NCBI GenBank assembly: GCA_900660155.1
Contig: CABFPE010000307.1
Span: 3,671-44,203 of the forward strand
DNA from: Hofstenia miamia
Lineage: Eukaryota; Xenacoelomorpha; Acoela; Hofsteniidae
Direction of reading: 5' to 3'
Length of the DNA stretch: 40,533 nt
In this document: positions 21,414 through 32,353 of the stretch, in pieces
How the letters are laid out: each line of letters starts with the position of its first letter
How positions within the stretch are numbered: position 1 is the stretch's first letter
The notes under the pieces: generated by a model
Told to the model about the DNA's origin: nothing
What the model saw: the letters and a program-made list of their open reading frames with translations, nothing else
Database searches by the model: none
Program-made: the position numbers and the translations under genes

Positions 21414-23135
21414 TTAGTCAAAACCAAGATCAAATTATGATTATTAATTAAAAACAATTTAAGTTTAATTATCAGATTATCTTTGTAAATGCAACCAAGT
21501 ATTAACATAGCAAATTAGTACTTGTTGTTGAATTTGACCAAATGCTGGGGCGAATTCGCTTCCATTATTTTTAGCCATTTTTGTCAGATGATATAAATTT
21601 GAATTTCTAATGACAGGTACTTTTTGGAAGTTAACTATAAATATGTGAGAAATCATTTTGGAAATTGTTGAGGTAAATTCTTTGAAAATCTTATCTTTAG
21701 ATTTTATATTGGTTTGCTTATTTATACAGAATATCAAGCTAAACAGTAAATGCAGTAGTAGTGGCTTGGGCACATATTGGTAGCAACTCGAGGGTCCTTG
21801 ATCCAAACCATGAGCCTGCATTTATGCTAGGTATATGAATAGGAGTTTTTCTCCATTTAGCTGGCTACCAATTCTTTTGTTTACATGTATCTAATAATTA
21901 ATATTGGCAAAAGGGATGGATAGCCTACTGTAGGTGATACATATTTTATCTTATAGACTTAGGTGACCTATAATAGACTGATAAATAGACTGAGCATGTA
22001 TTGTTATTTAAATGTAAGATAGGAAGCTGCAAGTTATTAAGTAACTTATTTTAATTAACTTATCTAAAGCCAATAGTTTTTGGTAATGGCTAAAGTAATA
22101 ATTATTAAGCAGCTAGTGACATTGCAAGGTTGCAAAGTGACATAAATAGACATTACAAATTGAGTTTAAGTCAGTTACAACTAGCATTGAGAACTACACT
22201 GAGTTAGAATAGGGAACACATAAGAACATCATCCTAGATAACAAATTTTGGTCTAAACAACGTTGTTTTTTAGTTGTTTTTTATGGTTGTTTTAACATTG
22301 AAATGGTAACCATTTGACTGGTCTAAACAATGTTGTTTCAACAACGTCACATTAGGTTGCTTTTTGGTTGTTTTTTTCTGAATAAAAATGCACTATTTTT
22401 AGGTCATAACAACGTTATTTTATGTTGCCCATGAATGTTCTAGCATTACTTTTATATGCAATACATCAAATTTTTTTTGATAATCAGTTCAAACATTGCT
22501 GTTCAAACTAGCACAAGCCCAACAAAGGGCAGAACAGTAATACAATAAATACATTAAATACAACATATGCTGAAATTTTGAATGAATGTCTTGATTTTAA
22601 ATGATAACAATAAGCATAAAAATCTGCCAAATTTATCAAAAATTTAAACTTTTAAAGTTAAGTATAATTTTGAAATAATACTTTTTTAAATCATAAAGAA
22701 TCTCTTCTGCTCAAATGTAACTTTTTTATCTGACAGATAATTTGAAGGTGTCAAATTATTCATGAATAAATTATTTTGAAAATTCGCTTACCAAGTATAT
22801 TGTAATTTTTCACAAATTTAATATTTCAAAAAAGCTTTTTGCAATTCCATTCTTTATATAAAAATGATCTAGTAATCAAGCATCTGCTTGAATCTTAAAT
22901 TATCACATTTTTTTGCTCAAATTAGTATTAATGGTTGTTATTATGATGTTAATGGTTGCTGCAACATCCAAAAGTATGAAACAACCATAAACAATGTAAA
23001 AACAACCAAAATTGTTATCTGGGGCTGAGCTGAGGATTGGAACCACTTAATCAGCAATGAAAACAAGTGAGGTGATTCAGAGATTGGAGTCGGCCAGAGG
23101 CCATACCCAAATCACAGAGCAAAGCTATGGTGGTG
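21364..23135 (+). repeat. Tandem duplication, unit A
   Basis: This unit matches unit B (23743-24715). It starts in the C-terminus of the unrecognised gene (cataatccaaagcataatgc). Shared landmarks are tcttatctttagatt, gtggcttgggcacatattgg, tttttctccatttagctg and gccaatagtttttggtaatg. The match breaks at 22230, then resumes at about 23030 (gaggattggaaccac) and ends in gagtcggccagaggccat. The break is the nested element at 22234-23022. Confidence 0.8.
22234..23022. mobile_element. Nested non-autonomous DNA transposon (MITE-like)
   Basis: This block of about 790 bp is present in unit A and absent from unit B at the corresponding point (after cacataag). Its ends are inverted repeats: left ctagataacaaattttggt, right end reversed ccagataacaattttggttg, with further similarity inward (acaacgttg / acattg). 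Inside the left end are two imperfect repeats of about 70 bp, each starting ggtctaaacaa. There is no transposase. Superfamily is not assigned because no clean target-site duplication could be fixed. Confidence 0.65.
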
Positions 23136-23742
23136 GAGTACCCAAACAGTATCCAGTTACTTTAGTTAAGTGAAGATTAACAAAAACATATACAACACTG
23201 GAGTAAATAGCTAACATGCTTACATCCCTACCCACATAGAATGAAGAACAATAATTTAAAAGAATAGTTTAAACTATATTAATGCTTGGTAGCAGATGTT
23301 ACAGCAGAGTGGTAAAGCTGATGTTGAGTGTAGAAATGAAGATGCCTCTCAGCTGACCAGTAAATGCAATGGTGAGAGTCCCTGAATGGTTAATCAAGTG
23401 CCCAAACTTTTAGCTTGCCATTTTAATAATACTAAAACCTGATGCAATATAAAGTCAAATCCCAATGATTTATTTCACCAACTAATCTAATTCTCCATAC
23501 AGTATGGGTGCAATTGCACTGAATTAACGTGAGTCCTGGGTTAATTGCTCTAGTGTAAACTGTAATTGCTCCAGCAATGAATTTACAACAACTCTAATCA
23601 CGTGATTCACATTTGTTTTAGTTAGACAACTGTAATAATGCTATGCATTCTAGTTTAAACTAAAATACACTGAGTGACAACTGAAAACAGTTTAGGTTAG
23701 CATGAAATACTTTGGTTACCCTGCTTTCATTTATGTGCAATT
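23136..23742. other. Spacer between the tandem units
   Basis: No gene. Near 23506 the sequence gggtgcaattgcact begins a stretch with several caattg palindromes, ending tgtgcaattgta at 23743, exactly where unit B begins. A related end in reverse orientation, gcgcaattgcaccc, lies at about 26119-26132. Confidence 0.35.
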
Positions 23743-24715
23743 GTAGCATAATCCAAATCATAATACTGCTAAGAAGAGAAGATCAGATGATTAGTCAGAA
23801 TTAAGATCGAATTATTATTTATTGATTAAAACAATTTAAATTTAATTATCAAAATTATGGATGTACAATGCAACTAAGAAACAATATAGGAAATTAGTAG
23901 TTGTTGACAAATAATTTGAAAAAACAAAGGGTGTGATAACACTTCCATTATTTTTAGCCAATTTTGGCAGGCAATAGAATTCAAATTTTGGACAACAGGT
24001 ACTTTTTGAATTTAACTATAAATAGAGTGAAAATCAATTTGGAAACTGCTGAAGTAAATTCTTTGAAAATCTTATCTTTAGATTTCTTTTGCTTTGCTTA
24101 TTATTTCATCATGTCAAGCTAAATGGTAGATGCATTAATAGTGGCTTGGGCACACATTGGGAGCAATTCAAGGGTTCTTGATCCAAGCCATGAACCTGCA
24201 TTTATGTTAGGGTATGAATAGTAGTTTTTCTCCATTTAGCTGACTATTGATTCATTCACATGTATCAAATAGTTTACTTTTGGAGATAAGGCCAGTTAGC
24301 CTACCATAGGTTATATTTATATTACATTATCTTGACTAATTAGGTGACCTATAATTAAACCTATAAATAGACCAAGCCTGTATTATTATTTAAATGTAAG
24401 GTAGGAAGCTGCAAGTAACTATTTACTTTATTTATCTATATTAATTAAAGCCAATAGTTTTTGGTAATGGCTGAAGTATTGTTTATTAAACAGCTAGTAT
24501 CACTGCCAGGTTGTGAAGTACAAAATTACACATTACAAATTGAGTTTAAGTTAGTTATATCCAGCCTTGAGGGTTGCACTTAGTTAGGATAGGGAACACA
24601 TAAGTTACTTCGTTGAGGTAAGACTTGGAACAACTCAATCAACAATGGAGGCACACAGCTGTGGATGTATTTGGAGATCAGAGTCGGCCAGGGGCCACAG
24701 TAAAATCATGGACTA
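23743..24715 (+). repeat. Tandem duplication, unit B
   Basis: This unit starts with a scrap of the unrecognised gene's C-terminus (gcataatccaaatcataata, equivalent to the HNP.HN.AK end) and its stop, then follows the 3' flank of copy 2 to about 24715. It lacks the 790-bp nested element of unit A and so preserves the empty site. Short frames inside it (for example 24625-24843) show no domain. Confidence 0.8.
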
Positions 24716-25139
24716 AATGCTTTATTATGGAAAAATCTTCCAAACTAATTTATGACATTTTTGAATTTTTGAAACCCTGTAAAATATTTTATTTTAAAAA
24801 TCAATTGCTGAAAACCGTTTATCTGCTGAAAATGAAAAAATAAATTTTCTTAATTCAAGTTTTTTATGAAGGATAATTTTTTGGTTTTAAATGATCTATT
24901 CATTAAATTGAAAAATGAAATTCTTCCGAGTTCTATTACAACAATATTAAACTTCGTAGATTCTCACAAATCTTTGTTTCTTGTACATTTTGTATTTTGC
25001 CAGGATGATCAATCAAAATTAACTGTTAAATCTTCCCTCTGTTTACAAGAAATGTTTATCTGAAGCCACATCTCAAGCCATTCTCTTAAGTTCTTGCTCT
25101 TTGATTGAAATTTCACAATACTTACTTAAGGAGCAGAAT
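24716..25139. other. Short AT-rich interval, no recognised gene
   Basis: Plus-strand frames reach 65 codons (24866-25063), with hydrophobic composition and no recognised motif. I cannot support a gene. Confidence 0.35.
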
Positions 25140-25141
25140 TA

Positions 25142-25544
25142 GGGTAAACTGGGATGAAATGGACACGGGCTGAATCGGACACTATTACACAGTTTACATT
25201 TATTATATTGTTTAAATACAGTTTTGGCACAATTTGGTTTATTTTTCAAGATATTATCTGTAAGGACCTAATTTTCAAAATGAAGCACAAACAGCAATTA
25301 AAAGATGCCATGTTAGCCAAATATGCATTTCCAAACACCTGGTGTAACTATCACATGGCACTTTCTCTGCATACAGACTGCAAAGAGGATTTGCAACAGA
25401 AGTTTTTGTCACATTGCACACTTAACTATATAAGAATCAGATACATTTAGAATATTTTAACCAATATATCACGTATAAAAAATGTTATGTAGATATTGAA
25501 AAGCTGATTCGCAAAAAGTGTGTCCAGTTCACCCCAGTTTACCC
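25142..25544. mobile_element. 403-bp MITE with TA target site
   Basis: The ends form a clear terminal inverted repeat: left gggtaaactgggatgaaatg followed by gacac, right end reversed gggtaaactggggtgaactg followed by gacac. TA flanks both ends (25140-25141 and 25545-25546), as expected for the Tc1/mariner/pogo superfamily. The interior (frame 25154-25450) shows no DDE motif, so it appears non-autonomous. Confidence 0.8.
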
Positions 25545-25546
25545 TA

Positions 25547-26846
25547 TTCATATAAATTTCTGGGAAATTTTCAATCTGATTTTATAGAACGGGGTAAAGT
25601 ATTAGTAAATGTGTTGAGCATTTTTGGATCTGATTGTGATTTGTGGGGTGTAAATTAGGTAAAACAATATTATTTTAACTGTTTGTGAATGGCCTCATGT
25701 CAAATAGCTTAGAATTTCTCCTTCACGTCCAGATAAATACATTTAGGAGTCCATGGACAATAATTTATGTTTTGGTAATTTGTTCCCTACTTGAGAAGTA
25801 AGCAATTAGTTTCAAGTAGCTTTTCGACTAGTTTTAGCACCTTTCAGACTATTGACTTTTATCAGCTTATAAATTATCAGATGACAGTAATCTGGCTGTT
25901 TTGCCAAATAATCGGATGGAGCATTCAGATTATCAACTTTTATCACTGATTTCTTGACAGATGATAAAAGTCGATAGAGGAAACACACCTTTAAGTAAGA
26001 CTTCAATCAAGATCGAAAATTGTTTCCAGTTGGAGTTAGTTTATTTTAGTTTGTTATTGAATTCAGCACAATTGCAGTTAACTACAACTAAAATGCAATA
26101 AAGTTAACATTGGCAGAGCGCAATTGCACCCAATTTATAGCAAAGTTGTACAATGTTAACATGTACCTGTTGTTCATTTACTATTATTTCTTCTTCTGCT
26201 AATCCTTATGCAATGTGTTGTTTTTTGCTATCCATTAGCTATGCCATTTGAGTTGAAACTTTTGTCAAAGCTTTTGCCAAAATTTATTAATAAGTTAGTT
26301 TAAAAAAGATTATAATTGATATAAAAACAAATTAATCAAAGACTAATAAAGTATATGTTTGTAATAATGTCTTTTTCTTTTTCTTTTTTGATTGATGCTG
26401 ATTATGCCAAACTTGATTTATTAGTAATAGTTAAATTAAATCGTCATAATTTGTCATGGATCCATGGATTTGTTAATTATCATAAAGATTCAAAAACAAA
26501 TGATTTGAGGGAAATTTTTTCTTGTTTAAAAATTTTTTGAAGTAGTGTTGATGTTGAATTTTTGATTCAGGACCAAACAAATTATTCATAATTAGATAGA
26601 TTTGTATATTACAGCAATGCTAAGAATTGGTTAAAAATTCCATTTTCTTATTTCTGTATTAAAAGTCTATTCTCTTGCATAGGTGTAAATTCTGCTTTGG
26701 TTCAGAATAAGATTTGTGCAAAATATGTTAAATGAGAAGTGGAAATCGAATTGAAATCCATTAATATTACATATGAATAGAAACATTTGAGAAAAACTAA
26801 TTTATAATTTATAAACAATGTATTAAGCTAATCATAGTTTCAAATT
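25547..26846. other. AT-rich stretch; one small hairpin
   Basis: The arms ctattgacttttatca (25849-25864) and tgataaaagtcgatag (25962-25977) form a near-perfect 16-bp inverted repeat with related atcag phrases between, possibly a small MITE. A 61-codon frame at 26355-26540 has no recognised domain. Confidence 0.4.
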
Positions 26847-27161
26847 TTAAAAAAAACCAAAATCACAAATTCTATCATTATCATAATTTAAAAAAATTTC
26901 CTTTTCTCTATATTCATAATTTTCAGATTTTTTTTCTTCAATCATTGAATCCCAATAGACTACTCTCAACTTAAATTCTTTGACAATCAATTCACCACTA
27001 TTACTTCCATGTTCCTTGCATAATTTAAAACTGTCTATTTTTCCCAAATAGGGTCCTTTAAGAAAATAGCGAGTGTGATATCCTCTTTCAAAGTCATTAA
27101 AACCATCAAGATCCAATGTGAATTTCACAATTTTAGGCGTGCTTTTTTCAAAGAGCTTTGC
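26847..27161 (-). CDS. Exon resembling a PLAT/LH2 domain (3' coding end)
   Basis: A minus-strand frame of about 100 codons ends in a stop at 26847. Read from a possible acceptor (ttattacag, AG at 27163-27162) it begins KLFEKSTPKIVKFTLDLDG, then NDFERGYHTRYFLKGPYLGK, then HGSNSGELIVKEFKLRVVYW. The FERG......l.......LGki...k....NSG.......v.v pattern resembles the second half of a PLAT/LH2 beta-sandwich, as in lipoxygenases, polycystins and lipases, where it mediates lipid or protein contacts. The frame closes beyond the acceptor, so an upstream exon must supply the first strands; I did not find it. The match is by motif only and is moderate. Confidence 0.4.
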   Translation of the reverse strand, partial: AKLFEKSTPKIVKFTLDLDGFNDFERGYHTRYFLKGPYLGKIDSFKLCKEHGSNSGELIVKEFKLRVVYWDSMIEEKKSENYEYREKEIFLNYDNDRICDFGFF

Positions 27162-27163
27162 TG

Positions 27164-28792
27164 TAATAACCTAAAGTGAACATTTATATTTTGTGTAAAT
27201 TTCGAAATTTGAACGTGTTCAGAGAAATCACTAGTAACAAAATTTTCAATTTGACAATTGCGATATCTTAAATATTGCAAAAATTTGATAGTCAATGCAA
27301 TGTTAATGTCTTTTAGCACAAGTATGATACTTTTGCATGAGCCGCTTAACCCCCATCACACACTGTAGTTAAGTTAAGTTAATTGCTCAAATTGTTATAA
27401 GCAAAACATTTAGGCTTGGTGAATGCAATAAAGGAAGCCTGGGTTTCAATGTTAACCCAGAACTTTGTCAAAAACTTGTTTCTTTTATCATGAGGAGGAC
27501 AAAGTCCGTAATCAAATCCAGGGGACGTTCAAACAAATATTACTAGCCAATTTCTTACATGTTGAATTGAACATGTATACATGTACACTTATTTGTATTA
27601 AACGTATTTTTGGAACTTTTAGTTTTTTGGTTCATTTATAGCGTCATTATTGAATTATTGAATGATGCCAAACTTTTGGCGGCCGCTGTAACTCTTAATG
27701 GCAGTGTGCGACGGAATTTCTTAAGTTAAGGCTAACCACAACGCAAACTGTAACGTTTTTTCTAGAGTTAAGTTAAGTTTACCTTAACAGCAGTGTGCAA
27801 CGGTTTTGTTAAGTTAAGGTTTTTTGTTGACTGATTTTGACAATATTTAGAAAAAATATGTATATGCATTAATAAATTGGCATAAACAAACATTGGAAAT
27901 TAACATGCCAATCAGGTGACGAGTGTATTGTAATTGAGTAGCTTCAATACATATGCTACTGTTTAATAAAAACAATGTAATTAGAGGAAACCATTGATTT
28001 CATTGGTTAAAACAACGAGGTTTGATTCATGCTACAAGTGCAATTATTCTTTAAAAACGTAAAGTTTTTAGAGTATAAGTTTACTTTGAATAAAATTACT
28101 CTGTTTTTGCGCTTTGTTTAAGTATAGAATGGCATCACTTTGTGTAGTAAAAATTTTGATAAATAGAAATTTTTAACAAATATATTATATATACTGAATA
28201 TGTAGAATGGAAAAATAATTTACACAATTAAATAAATTTTGTATATGATTCTAAACTCTAACTGTTATATACGAAAATAGTGGAGTTAAATTGCGCACAT
28301 AATGGAACCATAATGCATACATTTGTTCAAAATTATTAAGTTATACAATAGCATAGATTCAGTTCTTAACTCGTGTGCTTATTGTATGTTAAACCATATC
28401 AAAGTTTCATATTCGCAATTCGTCAATATCTGCTTGAAATTTGCGTTGTGCATTTTTAGAGATTTTATATTTTTCCTAGAAAGTTTTTTGACTACCTGTA
28501 AATTTTTGTATTTTTAGAATGTGACCAACTACTTTTAGTGTATATGATTCTAATATGTAAAAATTACATGTAATTTAACTAGCAAATATTCTGAACAAAT
28601 ATGTTTTATGCTTAAATTTAACTTTCAAATATAATTTGATATGAAAGTTTTATATGTACCTATTGATCTAGCCTCCATTTTCAACTAAATTTATTAAATA
28701 AATATGAATATTAGTTATCTACAAAACTAACAAATGCATATCAAATTCAAACATTTGTTCATGGGTCTCTGTGTTTCAAAGTAGGCAGGCGT
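27164..28792. other. Non-coding stretch with a repeated ttaac/cagtgtgc motif
   Basis: Near 27345-27371 the text cacacactgtagttaagtta appears. In opposite orientation ttaatggcagtgtgcgacgg (27699) and ttaacagcagtgtgcaacgg (27795) follow. These could be termini of one or two short DNA elements between 27340 and 27840. The rest is AT-rich with no recognised gene; the frame at 28323-28517 is not convincing. Confidence 0.35.
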
Positions 28793-28804
28793 CGTGTTTT
28801 TGCT

Positions 28805-29110
28805 CAATTAAGAATGTTGTGAAGCCACAAATTTGTAGTAAATGTTTAAAATACGGTCATAAGAAAATAGCTGTCAATCTAACAAATTAATTTGTGCTTT
28901 CTGTGTTGGTGAACATAGTTACAATGATTGCCCCTTAAAAAAGACGAGGAAAAACATATATGCGTACATTGTCATTCAAATGACAGCACATCAAATGCAA
29001 TCTATAACCACTCTGCATTTTCTGTAACATGTCCAATATATAAATTGCAAGTAAATCGATTGATTAAGAAGATTGACTGGAGAAATACTGATCCACCACC
29101 ACACCTCTGA
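28805..29110 (+). pseudogene. LINE B gag zinc-knuckle end, right copy
   Basis: The CCHC knuckles are readable in two frames; a 1-bp deletion near 28868 (aagaaaatagc versus aagaaaaatagc) splits the first knuckle from the second. The third, CVHCHSNDSTSNAIYNHS followed by FSVTCP, is intact here (frame 28928-29110) and is the last Cys-rich unit of a Jockey/R1-type gag. The ORF ends DPPPHL at a stop near 29110, giving the true 3' end of ORF1 that the left copy has lost. Confidence 0.7.
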
Positions 29111-29114
29111 CAAT

Positions 29115-30280
29115 TAAAAGCTCAACAAAATCTTCCAAAATTTCTACTTATTAATGCAATGTCTATTCTAAGTTATCTCTCTGGATCAAGAAAATATCTC
29201 CGGTTTTAGGTGAACACCTGCATTCTCTTAATGTTGACATTTGTATTGTTACAGAAACCCATTTGAAGAAGTTACATCCTGATCATTATATTGCTATCAA
29301 TACCGATTTACTCATTACAGAAGAGATAGAGAAATATTCAACTGTCAATCCTCAACATGTCTTAGGCTTCATAAAGGAGGTGGTATTATAATATACATTA
29401 GTGACTCTTTATACAGTGAAATTATTAGTACGTCAGATGGAGATACTGAATCTTTTTGGATAAAAGTAATATCATCACTATATCATCACTAAACAAATAT
29501 TGTACATTTATTATTAATGCTTCATATAGTCCGCCATCTCGACAAAATAGCCTTATTAATTATAACTCATCATCATATTCAGAACTAATTAAATATTATC
29601 CTACTGCTGTAGCAATAAGTGCAGGTGATTGGAATAGCCTTAATTTAGATTATCTTATTACATCATCTGATCTAGTTGAACTTAACTCTCCACCTACACG
29701 CCAAGACCAACAACTTGACAAGTTGTATATCATGTATCCTCATTTAGTTGATCATCTTTAAACTGTAGATATTGGTATTATCTCAGATCATAAGGCATTA
29801 ATACTTATTCCTAAAATAAGTCTTCCAAACTCAAGAAAACGTGTTAGCTTTCTAGATTTTGGACGTAAATTTCATCAAAAACTAACCTTTAAACTACATA
29901 ATCTTGATCTGAGTAAATTCATGATTCCAAATCCAGAAGAAGAAAAAATCCGAGAATTTGAAGAACTTATGCAGAAAATGATTCATGAAACTTTTCTGAA
30001 ACGCCATGTATGGATGAGCTCTAGAGACCCTTACTGGATGACTCCTCGCATTAAATACATCTTAAAGCTCAAAAACAGAGCCTTGTATACTGGTAACAGT
30101 TATAAAGCGCATGCTCTTTCAAAAAGATTTCAAGAAATGCGATTAAATTCTACAACCAAAAGAGGAGTTCAATCTTGGTTGAAGAAAATGGATGATATTA
30201 CACACCGAAAATTTGCAAACAAACGAATTGATGAATCCAAATTTGATGGTGAAACACTTAATAATGTATTAGCAATGTGA
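29115..30280 (+). pseudogene. LINE B APE endonuclease, right copy
   Basis: The N-terminal blocks are visible in shifted frames: LLINAMSILS, then VDICIVTETHLKKLHPDHY (the catalytic Glu in ETHL) and KGGGIIIYISDSLYSEI. The frame at 29456-29761 has AISAGDWNSLN and QDQQLDKLYI and stops at a TAA (29759-29761) where the left copy has a Glu codon. It continues through SDHKALILIP, and 29921-30280 matches the left copy's linker. Frameshifts plus a nonsense codon mean no function. Confidence 0.7.
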
Positions 30281-30553
30281 TCAACACGACCAGAAAATTA
30301 TAGGAATATTGACGCTCCAGTTTAATCTTTAGCAGGACACAGTGGACCTGAGATACCTCTAAATATTGTTTCTCATCAACTTAGAACATGTCGGAAGTCT
30401 TCATCTGGACCCAATGAAATTCCATACTGGTTTTTCCGAAACTATTGGGATATTTTAGCACCTGTGTATCCCAATCTTTGGAATGCTAAAATTCAAAGAG
30501 GTATATTTCCTGAAATCTACAAACGAGCAAACTTACATCCTCTTTCAAAAGTT
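30269..30553 (+). repeat. 285-bp block, original copy
   Basis: RT fingers segment in its normal place, collinear with the left LINE B, including the same in-frame taa near 30323. It pairs with 30718-31002. Confidence 0.85.
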
Positions 30554-31631
30554 GCTTAGCACAAAAGGATAGTGATATTCGAGGTATCAATGTTACTTCA
30601 TTATCTGCTCGTTTACTTGAACGAATTGTTCATAAGCTCTTTGTAAGCCCAAATATTCAATCTAAAGGAGACACCTATCAATTTGTGTATAAAATAGGAA
30701 TGTCAACCATTGACAACTTAGCAATGCGATCAACACGACCAGAACATTATAGGAATATTGATGCTCCAGTTTTATCTTTAGCAAGACACAGTGCACCCGA
30801 GGTACCTCTAACTATTGTTTCTCATCAACTTAGAACATGTCGGAAGTCTTCATCTGGACCCAATGAAATTCCATACTGGTTTTTCCGAAACTATTGGGAT
30901 ATTTTAGCACCTGTGTATCACAATCTTTGGAATGCTACAATTCAAAGAGGTATATTTCCTGAAATCTACAAACGGGCAAACTTACATCCTCTTTCAAAAG
31001 TTCCGACGATTCTACATTGTGTACTCCTTGTTACAAAAATTCAATTAGTCAATCTAAAATGTTAGATGAAGAAATTAACAACATAAATGAATGGGCAAAG
31101 TCATGTAACCTAAAAATAAACCGTCAAAAAACTTTGATGATGGAATTTTGCCTTAGTGTAAATAATTATTGTAATTGTCAGTTACAAAACATTTCATATC
31201 CTACTACTACCACTGCAAACATTCTTGGTGTCATTTTTCAGAAAAATCTAAAATTTACAGTTCATGGTACTAAACTAATCAACAAATTGAATTCACTTTT
31301 ATTTATTATGCGTGATCTTTCTAACTCATACTACTCCATAGAAGAAAAACATTGTGTTTTTGAGACTCTATTAGTAAGCCATGTAAGATATGGTATTTCG
31401 ATATATGGATCAGATAATGCTGATTTAGATAAATTAAATCGATTTTTTCACAAATGCCATCGCCTAAATTATACTTACAAACTTTATAATGCATATGAAA
31501 TTCGAGATACAGAAGACAGTAGACTTATGAGGAAAGTGACTTCAAATCCTCGACATCCTCTTTACAAATATTTTGAAGAACACACAATTAAAGATAAACA
31601 TACTTTATTTGCCAAAAGAAAAAGAGTTTAG
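30281..31631 (+). pseudogene. LINE B reverse transcriptase without palm, right copy
   Basis: The frame reads the fingers region twice (30269-30553 and 30718-31002), then jumps directly to the last two Asp of the YSDD box (DDSTLC at about 31003). The first catalytic Asp (DFSKAFDTLDH in the left copy) and the QG..GGP block are absent. Downstream, 31017-31631 is an open 204-codon frame covering WAKSCNLKIN, ANILGVIFQKNLKF, the thumb and the C-terminus ending FAKRKRV. It cannot encode an active RT. Confidence 0.75.
30718..31002 (+). repeat. 285-bp block, ectopic divergent copy replacing the RT palm
   Basis: The same 285-bp segment is repeated but differs at roughly ten positions in the first 100 bp from both the block at 30269 and the left LINE B. 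It has a coding triplet where those have taa. It is joined at ttagcaa (30718-30724), a 7-bp microhomology shared by donor and acceptor, and at tt (31001-31002). About 330 bp present in the left copy (13099-13429) are missing here. Confidence 0.8.
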
Positions 31632-31769
31632 ACTCCCCTTAATACGAACGGAAACGTTTAAGAGAACTTTCTCTAATCGCGTTTTAAGTTATTTTTAGTT
31701 GTTCCCAGTTTATATTTAACTTGGGATTATTAAAGTTATTCAATGTTATTCAATGTGTGTGTGTGTTAA

Positions 31770-32184
31770 AATCATGAGCCGGCCATCTTTACCTAATCGG
31801 TGTTTTGTGAAAATGTCATAATAATGTCGGGCAGGATTAAACAAATTAGGATCAGTGTTATGCTGTAACCAAATTTCGATAATTAAGAATATTGCGTTTT
31901 GTCCTATCGTATTTATTAAGTTTAGAAAATCATTTCTGATAAACAAATTTATAGTTATTACAGTACTTTTTTAGTTTATTTTCTATTTGCGATTCTTCTA
32001 GAATTTGTCCTGGGTTGAGTTTAATATCTCCTGAAAGAAGTAATCTTAAGGAATAAAAATAGTTATTGAGGTGATTAAGAAGAAGGGTACCGAATCTAAC
32101 TGTATATGCAAATTGTGTTAAATGGGGATGTTTTAAAGTATGTGGTGGTGGATTTATATAATATAGAGGTACATTTTGTAACAT
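31770..32184 (-). pseudogene. LINE A 2A-like motif and endonuclease start, right copy
   Basis: Same two frames as in the left copy. The 2A-like residues LLLSGDIKLNPGQ are at 32005-32043, and the endonuclease opening (NDFLNLINTIG, IEIWLQ, KHRLGKDGRLMIL) is at 31746-31946. The only difference noted in the first frame is one residue near position 12 (P for Q). Because both arms share the Lys and Gln substitutions, they predate the duplication. Same frameshift, so not functional. Confidence 0.6.
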
Positions 32185-32353
32185 TACATAGATAACTAAA
32201 TAATATAGAAATAAAACGACGTTTTGAAGAATTGGCGGCTTTTAGATAGGTGACATTCGGAATTCGAAATGAAGAGTGAGAAATTAGGCGAGGTTAGAAG
32301 AATCCTTTTAAAACGAAAGTGATATGAGCAATTCCTTGAGAAGATAAGTGGAT

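Larger units (their letters stand above)
28793..31756 (+). mobile_element. LINE B, right copy (mosaic)
   Basis: Same family as 12348-15870 but with ORF1 truncated ahead of the zinc knuckles. Order: knuckles (28805-29110), endonuclease (29115-30280), RT fingers, a second divergent fingers block replacing the palm, thumb and C-terminus to a stop at 31629-31631, then a 3' UTR ending in two ttattcaatg units near 31756. Confidence 0.75.

Noticed and set aside
25154..25450. 98-codon plus frame inside the 403-bp MITE as a host gene
   Set aside because: It is bounded by the terminal repeats, overlaps one of them, and shows no DDE or other motif.
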